The position numbers and the translations under genes are program-made. Shown here one piece after another: positions 39,001-51,100 of a stretch of DNA of 64,000 nucleotides; the stretch's first letter is position 1, and each line of letters begins with the position of its first letter. Under the pieces are notes generated by a model. It was not told the DNA's origin. It made no database searches and worked only from the letters and a program-made list of their open reading frames with translations. The stretch is from Oikopleura dioica (Eukaryota; Chordata; Appendicularia; Copelata; Oikopleuridae): positions 7,076,501 to 7,140,500 of the forward strand of contig OU015568.1 in assembly GCA_907165135.1 (NCBI GenBank). Reading direction: 5' to 3'.

Positions 39001-41015
39001 CCGCGTTCGAGGAGTCTCTACTGTCGGCGAAGGTGTTCCAAGCAACCCATCTTGCTACGCTACTCCCGGTGTTGACACTCTTCAGGACCTGATCGACCGA
39101 CAGAATGCCATGTACGCCGAGCGACGACGACTTGAGGAGCTTGAAAGACAGCGACTTCGGGATCTTGAAGAGCTCGAGCGACAGATGCCATTCCTTCGAG
39201 AAATCCAGGACCAATGGATGAACACCGGCGACCGAGCTTTCTTCCTCTGCGAAGTCAAGGATCAGACCACCGAAGTTGATTGGTATCTCGGAAACTGGAA
39301 GGAGACTAAGATCGAGCCAACTGGCAAGTTCCACATCATCTCTGCTGGTCGAATTCGAATGCTCATCATCGACAAGGTCACAAACGAAGATCCTTGCATC
39401 GTCCACTGCGTCTGCCGATACAATGGATTCTGCTCGACTGCCGATCTTTGCGTTGATGGAATTGCTCCCGTCCGTTTCGTCAAGTACTTCGGCGACACCT
39501 TTGCCAACAAGGGCGATACCGTCGTTCTCCACTGCAACTTGTCCAAGCACTGCGCTGTTGTCAAGTGGAAGAAGATCACTGCTCAAGGTGAAATCGAAAT
39601 CACCGAGGAAGACATCAAGGATGGCAAATACGAAGTTGTCAGCCAAGGTGGCGCTCGATCCCTCATCATCCACGATATTCAGTACGAGGATATCGCTCAG
39701 GTAAAAACATTCAATTTAATTAAATCTTACAGGTTTGTAGTACTACTGCGGCGGTTTCGGTGGAGAAATCACTGCTAACGTCTGCGTTGACGGCATGGTC
39801 CCCATTTTCTTCGACAAGTACATCGAAGACGAGATCGATGTTCCATACACCGCCGAATACGTCGAATTCCGATGTGTTGTCAAGCTCAATCCCGTCAATA
39901 TGTGGGCTCAGCCTCACTTCCAGGTCTTTTTGAAAATGTGTTCTAGTAGACTAAACCTTTTTTAGTGGTTCCTCAACGGCGAAGAACTCGACCCCGACAA
40001 CGAACGAGTCGAAATCGTCTCTGTTGGCTGCGTTCGATCCCTCCGACTCTACTGCCCACGATACCAAGATTCTGGAGAGGTACAATTAATAATCTCCTTG
40101 TTTCTTTCATCCATATTTTCAGGTCACTGCCTACAATCCTGGTGGACAATGTACTGCCAAACTGGAAGTCCAGCCTCCTCCACCACCTCCACCACCACCA
40201 ATGCCACCAATGGAGGTAATCAAAGTCCTCCTTGTCTCACTCCTAACACTCTTTTAAAGGATATGGTCCTCAACTTCCGACAGCCTGTTATTCCCGAACA
40301 GCTCGTCGGTGGCTGCCGACTCTTCTGTGTCATCTCCAACCTCTCGGAAGATACCAGCGTGTCGTGGCTCAAGAACGCCAAGCCCCTCAAACAGGCCGAC
40401 AAATACGAAGTCGAGATCACGTAAGAATTGATTTTACAAACATCAAACAAGCATGAAATTCAGCCCCTCGACTGGTGTCGTCGCTCTTACCATCAACCCT
40501 CTCACCGAAATGGACATGGGCCGATACACCGCTTCCTTCACCACTCCACTCGGAATGTTTGACACCAAGGTCCACTACGACTTCACTGGCTCTTGTAAGA
40601 CTCTTTATCAGGGACAAAATGATAGTCATAAATTTTAGCATTCGATTCCATCTTCTACGCTTCGCAGAAATTGAAGGAAGAAGAAGAGAACCGAGAGGCT
40701 CTTCTCGATGCTGCCCGGGTAAGATCAAGCCTAATCACATGAAGCTAAAATAATTGATAGCAACGAGAACTCGCCGAACAGCAGGCCGCCCTCCAAGCCG
40801 AAATCGATGCTGCCAACACTGAGGCTGATGCCGAGGCCGAAGGCGAATCTGGCGAGGTCCCCGGCATTGAAGAAGCTGAAGCCGCCCCTGCTGAAGAAGC
40901 TTCCCCCGCTGAAGAGGCCGCTCCCGCTGAGGATGCTGCCCCTGTCGAGGAAGCTGCTCCCGCTGCTGAGGAAGTTGCCCAAGAAGAAGCTGCTGTCGAG
41001 CAAGCTGCTGAGTAA
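36021..41015 (+). CDS. myomesin-like Ig/FN3 sarcomeric protein
   Basis: A large modular cytoskeletal protein of about 1,550 residues. Exons are 36021-36067, 36106-39700, 39741-39923, 39966-40079, 40123-40215, 40260-40420, 40464-40594, 40639-40718 and 40761-41015, separated by 38-46 bp introns. Domain order: a unique N-terminus; two Ig domains (KFTCRVDGRPTPSVTWY and FACHVEGKPPPNVFWTL); five fibronectin type III domains (RVRSVNRWG, RVRAKNHYG, RVRAVNSKG, RVKAANIVG, RVRGVSTVG mark their ends); a charged helix (RRRLEELERQRLRDLEELER); and four Ig domains with a Pro-rich linker before the last. The C-terminus is an Ala/Glu/Pro repeat tail. Two Ig, five FN3 and then a run of Ig joined by helix is the myomesin layout of the vertebrate M-band; MyBP-C and titin segments are arranged differently. 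An in-frame exon at 35798-35814 could extend the N-terminus. Confidence 0.76.
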
Positions 41016-43688
41016 AATTCCATTGGGCTGCTTCAGCTGACCCTAAGCAATCCTACGTTTACCTAGTAGAATAATTTTCATAAACTATCCTTTTCATATC
41101 ACCAAAAGAATGTTCACCTGTTACTTTGCCTGTAAATTCGTGCGCTGATTGTACATTTGCAACAAACTGAGTTCTCTCCTGCATATTATAAAATCAACAA
41201 ATCAATAATTTACTATCTATGTCTGTATGTACAAAGAGAGAGCAGGAGCTTGATAGAATCTATCTCGCAGATTTAGGGTTGGCCAAAAAAAAGGGATGGT
41301 CCTTTGATTTCCTTAAAACTTTCCTTGATTGTAAATTTGGGTCTATAAAATAATATTTTTCAAAAAATTTGGAAAAAAAATTTTTGGGTACCCATTTTTG
41401 GAGGCTTGAAAGTAGCCGAAAAGTGGTTTTTTCTCGATAACTTTTTTCTAGTACCATTTTTCAGAAGTTTTTCTTTTAGATTTAGATAGAGCTCATCAAG
41501 GCGGTCTTTTTGAGCCGTCGGATGAGTCTCTAGCGGTATCGGAAGACACTTTTTTTTTCGTGGAAGGTGTGAGGAAGATTATCTGCGGCAGATTATGGCA
41601 AAACAAATCCATGACGACAAAAGAAAGCAAAGGCAAAGGCAGAAATGGGGATAAGCTGAAATGCATAAATGTATTGATTTGCCTTTATAGAATTAAATAT
41701 TAATCCATCAGGACCTCGTTCGTACAAATGGAGCATTTCTTCTTGCGAGGCTTTTATTGTTCACGGAAAAAAAACGAAAAACGAGAATTCAACACATTTC
41801 TCGCTCATAGCAAATTGAAGACAACAAAGAAAATTGAGAAAGAGAGCGGCAAGTAGAGGAGCAAGAGTTAACAAAACAAGAGTTAGAAGTAAGTGTTTGA
41901 AGATGAAAAGAATTGTTTTTGCATCAGTCAGTTCAAATCTAAGAAATATTTTCAGAGAATCAGAGAATGATTATTTTCTAATTGCGTTTATTTGATCGAA
42001 TCCAATTCATAAAAATCCTAATCATTCACGGGCCATAAATCCAAGCTCTTATCCGTCTTTGATTGTGTGTATTTTTGTATTTCCCTACGAGAATTACAGT
42101 CATTCTACAGAATCAAGTGCTTATTTTTATCCATTTTTTTTATTCATCAGTTCAAATAACACATTTTTAGGAGCCAGCAATTTACGCATCTGCATAAATT
42201 CTACTCCGATTCGAGTAGTAGCATGCGTTAATCACGCTTGCTCACAATTCATGCGCCAAATTCGCCGCCCGCGGTAGTGGCACCAGGCAGCACCACCAAC
42301 GCGCGCGACCGTTTTTTCGAAAATCGTTTCTAGCGGCGCTCGACCAGCCGGTTTTTTTGTTATGAAACAACACACAAAGAGAGAGTATCTTGAAAACTCC
42401 TTCTGAAGAGAATAAAATAAGAGATCTTTTGATGAAAATTTACAGAAGAAAATCTTTTTGATGATAAAATAGAATATTAAATACCCCTAATAATATACAG
42501 TAGTACAGTCAGGTCGATAACAGTATCATTTATAATAAATAAAATTATCAATGTTTTATCCCCTTAATTTTCCTCGGAACAAATAAAAAAGGACCTTTTA
42601 ACATGAAAATAATCCTGTAAATCGACTGTAACCCGCTCTCATAAACACTAAGCAAGAACAGTAACCCCCTGCCCCAAATAACTTACCAGCGTTCGCCCCC
42701 TTTCCATCTGCCATTTGATCTGCGCAAATCTTCAAATTCCTGGCTAATATTATTCTGACCCGGAGCCTTATCTTTACTACGTCTGCCGTTCAATGCAGAC
42801 GAGTGCAAATTCTCCACTCATTACTACTACGCCCTCCCTCCCAATTCTCGTCTCAGAATCAAAACCTAAATTAGAGATCTATTTTAGCTGAGCATTACTG
42901 ATAGACACAGAGCAATTCTGAAAAAACCAGGGTGGCAGGACAGGCCCCCCAGTAATCTGATTGTAGTAAAATGAATGAATCAGAGAGAATCAGCGATTTG
43001 GCTTTAGATATCCGAATATTTCAATTTCAAGAGGAAAAAAGTGCTTTTCATTTTGAAAACTATCGATGGCGGGTGTATTTTTAGCTGGCAGCGGCTCGTG
43101 AAATTTTTTTTCAAACACCATTGATCTTGTCAGCGGGAGACAGTAAGCAGAAAATCGCCCAGCCCAGCCCCGCCAAAACGAACCTGAAAATCGAAAACGG
43201 AAATTCAAATTCTAACATTGAAATGAAAAAAGAGAGAGAAAAACGGCTTTGAGAGAATTGAAAAGGAGAAGAAACCGAAAATTTTTTCATCAAATTTATT
43301 TTTTTTTTTGTTATTTTTTATAATTTTCAAAAGAAATTTCTTCACTAGAATTTTCCTTTTAATTTTTTTATTTTACCTAAAATTGAATATTTAACGGTTT
43401 TTGAAGGGAGATAACTTTGTTAACTTCATTTTTAAAAAAATTCAAGAGCTCGTGAAGGGATGAAGTGTTCATTCCTGGCCTCTGTCCAAAAATATTTTCG
43501 GACTTTTTTCGACTCTGCTGACCGATAAATTGCGCCGTGAATGCATTCAGGTCGTGATGGGCGATTAAAGAAAAGGTCATTTTCTCAATCACGGCGGAGC
43601 GAATAAGTTCAGATTTAATGGACTCTGTCTGATTTTTATTTTGACAAATTGGGTTTACTCTATTTTAACAGAAATATATTAAAATACG

Positions 43689-43876
43689 CGGTCCGCATTT
43701 TAACGGGCAAATACCTCTGAGACGCTGCCATTTTAACGGATTTCGTATTCCTCAAAAGGATCCTAGTTTAACGGATTTTCTAGCCAAAAGCTTGGGAAGC
43801 CGTTATAATGGGAACATTTTCGAGGAATATTCAATCCGTTAAAATGGCGACCTCCCATTAAAATGATCACCCCTCT
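43689..43876. repeat. imperfect inverted repeat with TTTTAACGGAT motifs
   Basis: CATTTTAACGG occurs in both orientations on either side of about 43785. The arms align only loosely, so this is probably an old element. Confidence 0.5.
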
Positions 43877-43927
43877 ATTTTAAATTTACGAATCAAATAG
43901 AAAATTACTAGTATTAATAGTGATTAA

Positions 43928-44102
43928 ATCACTATTGCCTATTTTCGCCTGAATTCCGATCCGAATGCAAAAATTCGAATGAATATACTTCCCAGTAGTT
44001 AATTTTGAGCCTGATTCTGAATCAAAATTAAAGACTGGGAAATAAATTCATTCGAATTTTTGTATTCGGATCGGAATTCAGGCGAAAAAGGCAATAGTGA
44101 TT
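43928..44102. repeat. 175-bp hairpin-forming inverted repeat
   Basis: The left arm ATCACTATTGCCTATTTTCG, then CCTGAATTCCGATCCGAATG, is mirrored by the right arm ending GGCAATAGTGAT. The arms are about 75 bp and nearly identical. Confidence 0.8.
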
Positions 44103-45178
44103 CATCAAATTCAATCCGCCTCAAAATTTATTAAAATCAAACAAAACTGCTATTGAAAAATCACCCTCAAAAATGGAATTTCATTCGTCAATGTCATTCA
44201 TTGTGGAATTCGGAATTTGGCTTCGATAAAAAAAAGGGTTGAAAAATTGAACGATAAATTGAATTAAGAGAATCGGGCGGGCGTCTTTTCAATCCAAAAA
44301 GAGCAACCCTGCTGGAGGTATTTTTTCCGGCCTCGAGTCGACAATGTTTTCCAAACGCGGGCGGCTCCTTTTAGCTTCTTTTTTCATTATTTTTTCGATT
44401 CTTGGAGACAGAGAATACCCCTATCAGTTTATCAGTTATCGCAGAACGAAAGAGAGAGAAAGAGACAGGAGCAGACGATGAGCCGTACTTATCAGGAGAC
44501 GCCACCAACCGATCGCTAAAGCAAAACGATCGACATACCAGTCGTGTCGCTCCCACGCATATTTTTCTTAATCAGCATCACAAGGCACACTAATTGAAAA
44601 TTGCAATTTGCAAAAGAAAATAACTGAACTGTGGAAATAATTTTACGAAATTCAAATTATTCATTTCCAATTTCTCCCAATTCTTCTATCCTTTTCAGAA
44701 TTTTTCGGCAGCTTTTTTATTAAAATTCTAAAAGAATCAATCAAAAAGCCGCCTTTTTGAATGTTCCGCCGAGCGCATAAATTTGAAATTACCGCCTAAT
44801 CCGTCAACTCATGAGTCATCCCTTTTTCGCCCGTAACAGAATAATTCCTGATGAAAATTATTGATTTTCTTTTTTGACTGATTGACCCGATTCATTTTTC
44901 GACTCATTTTTTCAGTTCAATGATAAAATAATTTAACTAATTTTCTCATTCGAAAGAAGGAAGTCTGTTACTCACAGGCTTCTGATAGTAAAACATTGAT
45001 TTGATAAGAAACTTACTCCCACCCTTATTCTTTCTCCTTGCTTATTCTTGCTGTTATCACTCACTCAAGAAGAGACTCGTTTTTAAATAGTCTCAAGCAC
45101 CTTGCGCTCCTCTTCTCGACTAACCGATTTCTTTATTTTTAGACTTGCCAAGGCGAAACCAACAACCCTAGTGCGAAT

Positions 45179-48100
45179 ATGGGAAACGCCGTTTCGACAA
45201 CCAAGGTACGACTGGGAAGAACTTATTAACCCGCCATAATAGGGGCTAAGCTAGAGGGATCAAATCAGGGCTTTATCCGGGTCACCGAATTTTCTCGGTA
45301 AAGGCCGCCTTTTGTGATATTTATCCAGCTAATCAAGCAGAAAAAATAGGTTTACTGAAGTTTTACTCGTTTTAAATTAACTTGTTTGCGTGGAAAAGCC
45401 ATTTCGAGACCCGTTTTGGATAAAAAGAAGTCCTTGTTGATTTCAAGTAGGCCCGAAATTGAACATATGGCGATAAAAAATACTATCAATGGCGGCTAAT
45501 TTCGGAAGTGTGGCAATTTTCATCTAGCAAAATTAAAATTAAAATCGCGCCGCTGGCCATCTGGATTTTGGCCTCAGGCGTGATTATTGTCCTCGGAGGC
45601 CGTCTACGTAGCGTGTGATTACTGAAACTGTGCTACTGCTACTGAACTTGTGCTAAATGAACTTTAGGGGTACACCCCTGGGGACGCGCAGCTCGGCGAG
45701 CCTGGTCTCCAAGGAAAAATTAAAAAACTGGTAAGTTGTCTAATCAAAAAAAGGAAGAAGGAAAAAAGCTAATCAAGGGGAACGCAGGTATAATAATAAT
45801 CCGTCGAAGGGATGAAAGCTTCAGATGAGCTGCTATTTTTTCTAAGGCGATTATCTCGACTCGTCCTGTTTTGGGAATAGCCACCTTTGTAATGATAAGT
45901 TTTGATAAGAAGCAGCTCAAAATTTTCAGTCTTCAATTCTGAATTTTTGAACTAGCTACATTTATTCGCAAAATCTGGGCTCCGCAACCTGTGAAGAGAG
46001 CCTGACTCAGGGTCTGAAAGATTTCTAATGAAAAGCCGCAAAGCGGCTATATTTTAAAAAGAAGCCGCAAAGTGGCTTCGCCAGAATTTAGAAATATATG
46101 CGGCTTTTCATTACAGATCTCTCAGACCCTGAGTCAGGTCTTCTACACAGGTTGCCGAGCTCAGATTGACCTTAGCGCGCAGAAGGGTTAATTTAACGCC
46201 CTTTTTGTTTTGAATACATTTGGGTGTTTATTTTCAGTTCTGGATCAATTCAAAAACTCATTCAAGCTCGGTTAGGTTTCCACTTTTTTCTTACTTTCTT
46301 TCTTTTTCACTCTTTTTGGCACAATAATGAGTTCCGCCTTATAAATTTCAATAGTGTTGGCTAGTGATATTTGTTTTTCTTAGGCACGAGTCTGTATGAG
46401 AATACAGGGGAGCTCTGAGTATTCAAGTACTCGGGTAGTAATCTATCCCCATTCTTGGGCTATTTGTTCTGCTATCTTCTACTATTCAACAACTACTACG
46501 ACGAGTAGTAGGTCGAGTTATTTTTATTTTCGAGGAGAGAGACAAATTCCTCCGCGCCAACGTCATCCGCGGCAGTGTGATCCCTCGCCGTGGTTCAGTA
46601 TCGATAAGCGATAAATTCGAGCTTCTGATCTTTTTCTTTTGCTTCCTCAGATCACAAACCACAGAGACACACACCAGAGCCCACTAAGCACGGAATAAAA
46701 GATTTATAATGAAGCTTTGTCGCAAAACTGTAAGTCCAGCTTATTTTCTTTGAACCTTATTCTGAATTGAACTGTCAAAAGAACTGGCTCTTCCCTTGAA
46801 AATTTACGGGTCAAAATTTTAATTCCAAAAAGGACAATATTTTAGCGATTAATAATCAACCCTAATATTTGATTTTAAAAAATCGAGGAGCCGCCTGCGG
46901 CTTCGATCAGATGAAAAATTTTAGCCGCGCTTAGCGCGGCTTTTTCGTCTTTTGCCTCGAAGCCGCAAGAGGCTTCTCGATTTTAATTCAAATATTATGG
47001 CGGATTTCTAATTGCAAAAAATTGTCCTTTTTTGGATTAAAATTTTGACCCCTAAGATTTCATGGAATTAGTTTCCCACTAATTTCTGGGAGAGGCGAGT
47101 AATCTAAGCCTATTTTTGGAATGGGTGTCATAAAAAGAGATCTTCGCAGGGGATTTTTTTCGCTTGGAGGACCCCTGAGAAGAAAATTTAATCTCGGGGA
47201 CTAATTTGCTGAATGCGGATCACAGCGGGGTTTTGCCAATCACCTACCACTCCTTTATTCTTTATTCAAGATTAAAATTTGAAAAGGACTTAGCGATGAA
47301 ATTTCAGTTGTAAAAAATACTCAGGCTTTTATCGCTTTAGTTCGTTTGAATGAAGTCAGTTGAAATTGACGTCTTTTTCGACGGGTTATTGAACGTTTAT
47401 TGAAACTGAATACGTCAATAGGCAACGAACTTCATTACTGACGGCTAATTACTGTATTCCAAATTGAACTTCTATTCTCAACTAGGAATTGAAAATGCTC
47501 TTTTGCTAAAAATGAATTCAAGATTGAGAATAGAAGTTCAGCCTTGAATACAGTAATTACAATGTATGTAGTAATTACTAATTAGCCGTCAATAATGAGG
47601 ATTGACGTATTCATTTTCCATAACCCGTTGAAAATCGTCAATTTCAAATTGACTGACCTTCTTTTTCTTTGATGATTTTCAAAAGAAAATTCTTGCTGAC
47701 TCAGTGAAATTAGCATAAATTTCGCATCATCAGCAAGGCGCCAAATTCAAAGCAAAAATCTTGGCGCGCATCAAAAATATTGAAATTTTCGCTGTATCGT
47801 TATTTTTTCGCTCGCTCTCGCGCCACCCAAGATTTTTTCGCGATCGGGCGCCCCCGCGATTTAATTTTTTGCAGCGAAAAATCCCGTTGTTCCTCGCAGG
47901 ACGCAACCTGTCGGACAAAACGCGCATTTTTCATTATTTTCATTTTCGAACTAAAGAAGTAAATAAGTCCTTTTCAAAGAGAGGTTGATTGAATCATAAA
48001 TAGAGAGAAATACTATTACAGTAAACAGCGGATTTAAAATTTTACACAAATATGGTTTCTGAATCTGTTCCCGCTGTGACCCCATTGGTAAGTTTTTCAA

Positions 48101-51100
48101 ATTTAGCTTTTTAATTCATGGATTTCAAAACATTTAATCAAGGTTTTCTTCATAATTGACGATTTGATGAGCATAATTTTGATTTTACATGCGTTAGGGT
48201 TTGTCAATCAGTAATTCTCGTAATCGCTAGCCAGTAACTCGTCTCCCCAGGGAATAGTTCTCAGCCGTTGGAAGCTCGCATTTAAATTTTTGATGCGATT
48301 TCCGTGATAAGCAGCGCGCCGCATCGAGCGATAGTTGGCGCGCGCCCAAGCCACCACCAGGTCACCTGATCGCTGGCTTCTCAGATTTTGACGGTCGTCG
48401 GCGCCGGCCACGTCATCGGCGAGTTGCCCCGCGGCGCGTTCCGAAGAATTGTCCTCGTGGGGGCGGGCCAGCGCGCTCGCTCTCCTGCGATTCATCCCTT
48501 TGGCGGCGGCGCGCGTTCTGCCCTCCGGCGCGTGATCTTCCCCGACCGTACTACAAGCCCTACACATTCATACTCATACAGATTTGCACCGAATAACATT
48601 TTCAATTACAGGAAGAATCAGAAGTCGTCAACGCAACTAAGGCTGACATGGCTGCCGAAGCAGACAAAGAGAATGCACCAAACGGGACCACTCCCAAGGC
48701 GGCCGAGGCCCCGACCAAGCCGCTCGAGCCTGCTACTTCAGAGGAGAACGGAAAAGAGAACCAGGTAAGCTTGATCACTTCAAAAGAGAAAGAGCGGGGG
48801 AGGGGTTGATTGATCCCTGTCCAGCTTCGTACTTTTTCGGGCGATCCAGATTAATAAATTAATGTCAAAGAGGTCAATCAGTATCTTCCCGAAGATCCGC
48901 GATTGTCAAAGTTGAGAATCGATGGGTTTTAAAAGAAATTAGAAACATTTGAAAAGCTAAAAGAAAAATTCTTCGTTGAAATCAAGGAAGACTAATTTTC
49001 AATTTTCCAAATTTGATTTTTTTGTTACTGAATTATATCAACTGCGAATACTGAATATTTTAAATTGTGTACGTGCTGTCAACAATGGCGGCGTTTTTTC
49101 TATGTTAGACATCGGTTGACGGCTAATTATTCAAAAAATCAATGCTTGCGCCCTTTTGTTGCGGCCGTGCCGCCATATGCTGCTGCTTTTTTACAGTTGA
49201 CTTATGGGAAGAAGGCTGTCTTTCTTTTCAAATTTGTAACATTCAAAATCAGGAACCGACTACGAGCGACAGCGTAGAAACCGACGAGAACAAGTCTCCG
49301 TCGAAGAAGGGCAAGGGCAAGAAGAAAAACTTCAAACAGCTGATGCCCAGCTTCTCTTTCAACAAGCAAAAGAAGACTGAAAAGAAAACCAACGAGGCGA
49401 AGAAAACCGAGGAGGCTTCTTCCGAAAAAGCAGCGGAGAAGGAAGCAGAAGGCGAAAAGAAAACTGAAGACACTCCTAAAAACTCCGAGGAAGAAAAAGC
49501 GACCGAAGAGGCTGCGGAAAAGACTGAAGCTGACGAAGAAAAGACCAAAGCGGAAGTCGAAGCCGAGGCGAAAGAAAGCACCACCGAAGCTACTCCAGAA
49601 GCTGATGTTGCCGAAAAGAAAGACGATGCTCCAGCTACTAAGGAAGATGCTGAGGAGGTGAAGCCAGACGTTGCTGCTGCTACTGAAGAAACTGCTACCG
49701 AGGAGGAAGGCACCACTTCAGAAGCACCAGCGGTAATAAATTAAATAAATTATTGATTGATTAGCTGACCATAAATTAGGCGGACGAGCAAAAGGCCGAT
49801 AAAAAGAAGAAAAAGGAAAAGACTCCGGATGACGCGGGCAAGCGAAACACTTGGTTCGACAACATCAAAGGCTACTTCGTCAGCCCCGAAAAGAAGGATA
49901 CCAAAAAGGCCGCTTCCGAGGACGGCAAGAAGTCGGAAACCGAAGCGAAGGCTGAGGAAGATGCTTCGGCAGCTGCTGCTCCTGACGCGGAAAACACCGA
50001 TGCGCAGAAACCAGAAGCTGCTGAAGCTACTGAAGAAGCCACTACCGACTCCGCCGCTGCTAAAACGGAAGAAACTCCTGCTGCTGAGCCAGCCACAGTC
50101 GAGTCAACTGCTGATACGACCGAGGGCGAGGCAAAGGACAAGCCAACGGAAGAAAAGGTAACAGAAACAAACAAACTTATCCGATAAGACAGGCCTTTTT
50201 TGATTCTTGATAAGGTTCAGTTTCCACTCACGAGCATGTATCTCTACTCGTTGCTCGAGGTAACAAAGAAAAACAACGGAAATCAACTTTCCCTTGATCT
50301 GCTTTTTGAACTAGAAAAGCTGATTTGAATATTTGAAATCTTGATTCAATTAGTCAATGTATTATTTAAATGACGATGTTTCATCTTGTTCAGTTTTCGA
50401 GATTGTTAACCTTTCTTTTTTAGGAAAAGGAACAGACCAAGAAAGCAAAGGAGGGCAAAAAAGAAGGTTCACTTTCGAAGCTCGTCAGCGGCCTGAAACG
50501 ACGCAAGAGCGGCAAGAAGGGTGCTGCAGAAAAGAAAGCCGGCGCTCAGTCTGAAGATGAAAAGGTAAGAAAAAGTGAAGATATTTTTTCGAACTCCCAA
50601 AAGGTCAATATATCATCCCTAATCCGCGCGAATCTGTCACGGGCGAGCGCGCCGCTGTGTATTCGGACTATCCTTTTTTCCTTGAGTGGCGTAACTCACT
50701 GTGAAATGTGATTAGAGCCCTGCCAGCAGGATGCGTTTGAACTGAATTCAAAATTTAGGAGGAGGCGACGACCACCGATTCACTTGACACCCCCGCTGAG
50801 GCAAAGACCGGAGACCAAACTGACGACGAGGCGATCGAACAACCCGCCCAAACCGCTGACGATGCCGTTGCCAGTGCAACCGATGCTAACGCTGCTGAGC
50901 CATCGGAGGAAGCGGAATCCACGGAAGGTGAATGACTACTCTTTCTATCTTGCTCTTCATCATTTTTTAGCAAAACCAGAGGGCAAAAAACGAGCTAATA
51001 CTTTGAAACGCATCTTTGGAAACATCACTGGTCCCTTCCAATCTAAGGACAAGAAAGAAAAGGTAAGAAAAACCCGCAATCAAAAAGAACATCTAAGAAA

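Larger units (their letters stand above)
41016..45178. other. 4-kb intergenic region
   Basis: No gene seen. The region is A/T-rich and contains two self-complementary stretches (43689-43876 and 43928-44102). Its right part probably carries the first promoter of the gravin-like gene. Confidence 0.5.

Noticed and set aside
36380-39673. 1097-codon open frame antisense to the myomesin-like gene
   Set aside because: A shadow of the long coding exon: its low stop density comes from the codon bias of the sense frame, and the peptide shows no motif.
49249-50174. Antisense Ser/Ala/Val-rich ORFs opposite the gravin-like exons
   Set aside because: They are the direct complement of Glu/Lys/Ala repeats and have no independent evidence.
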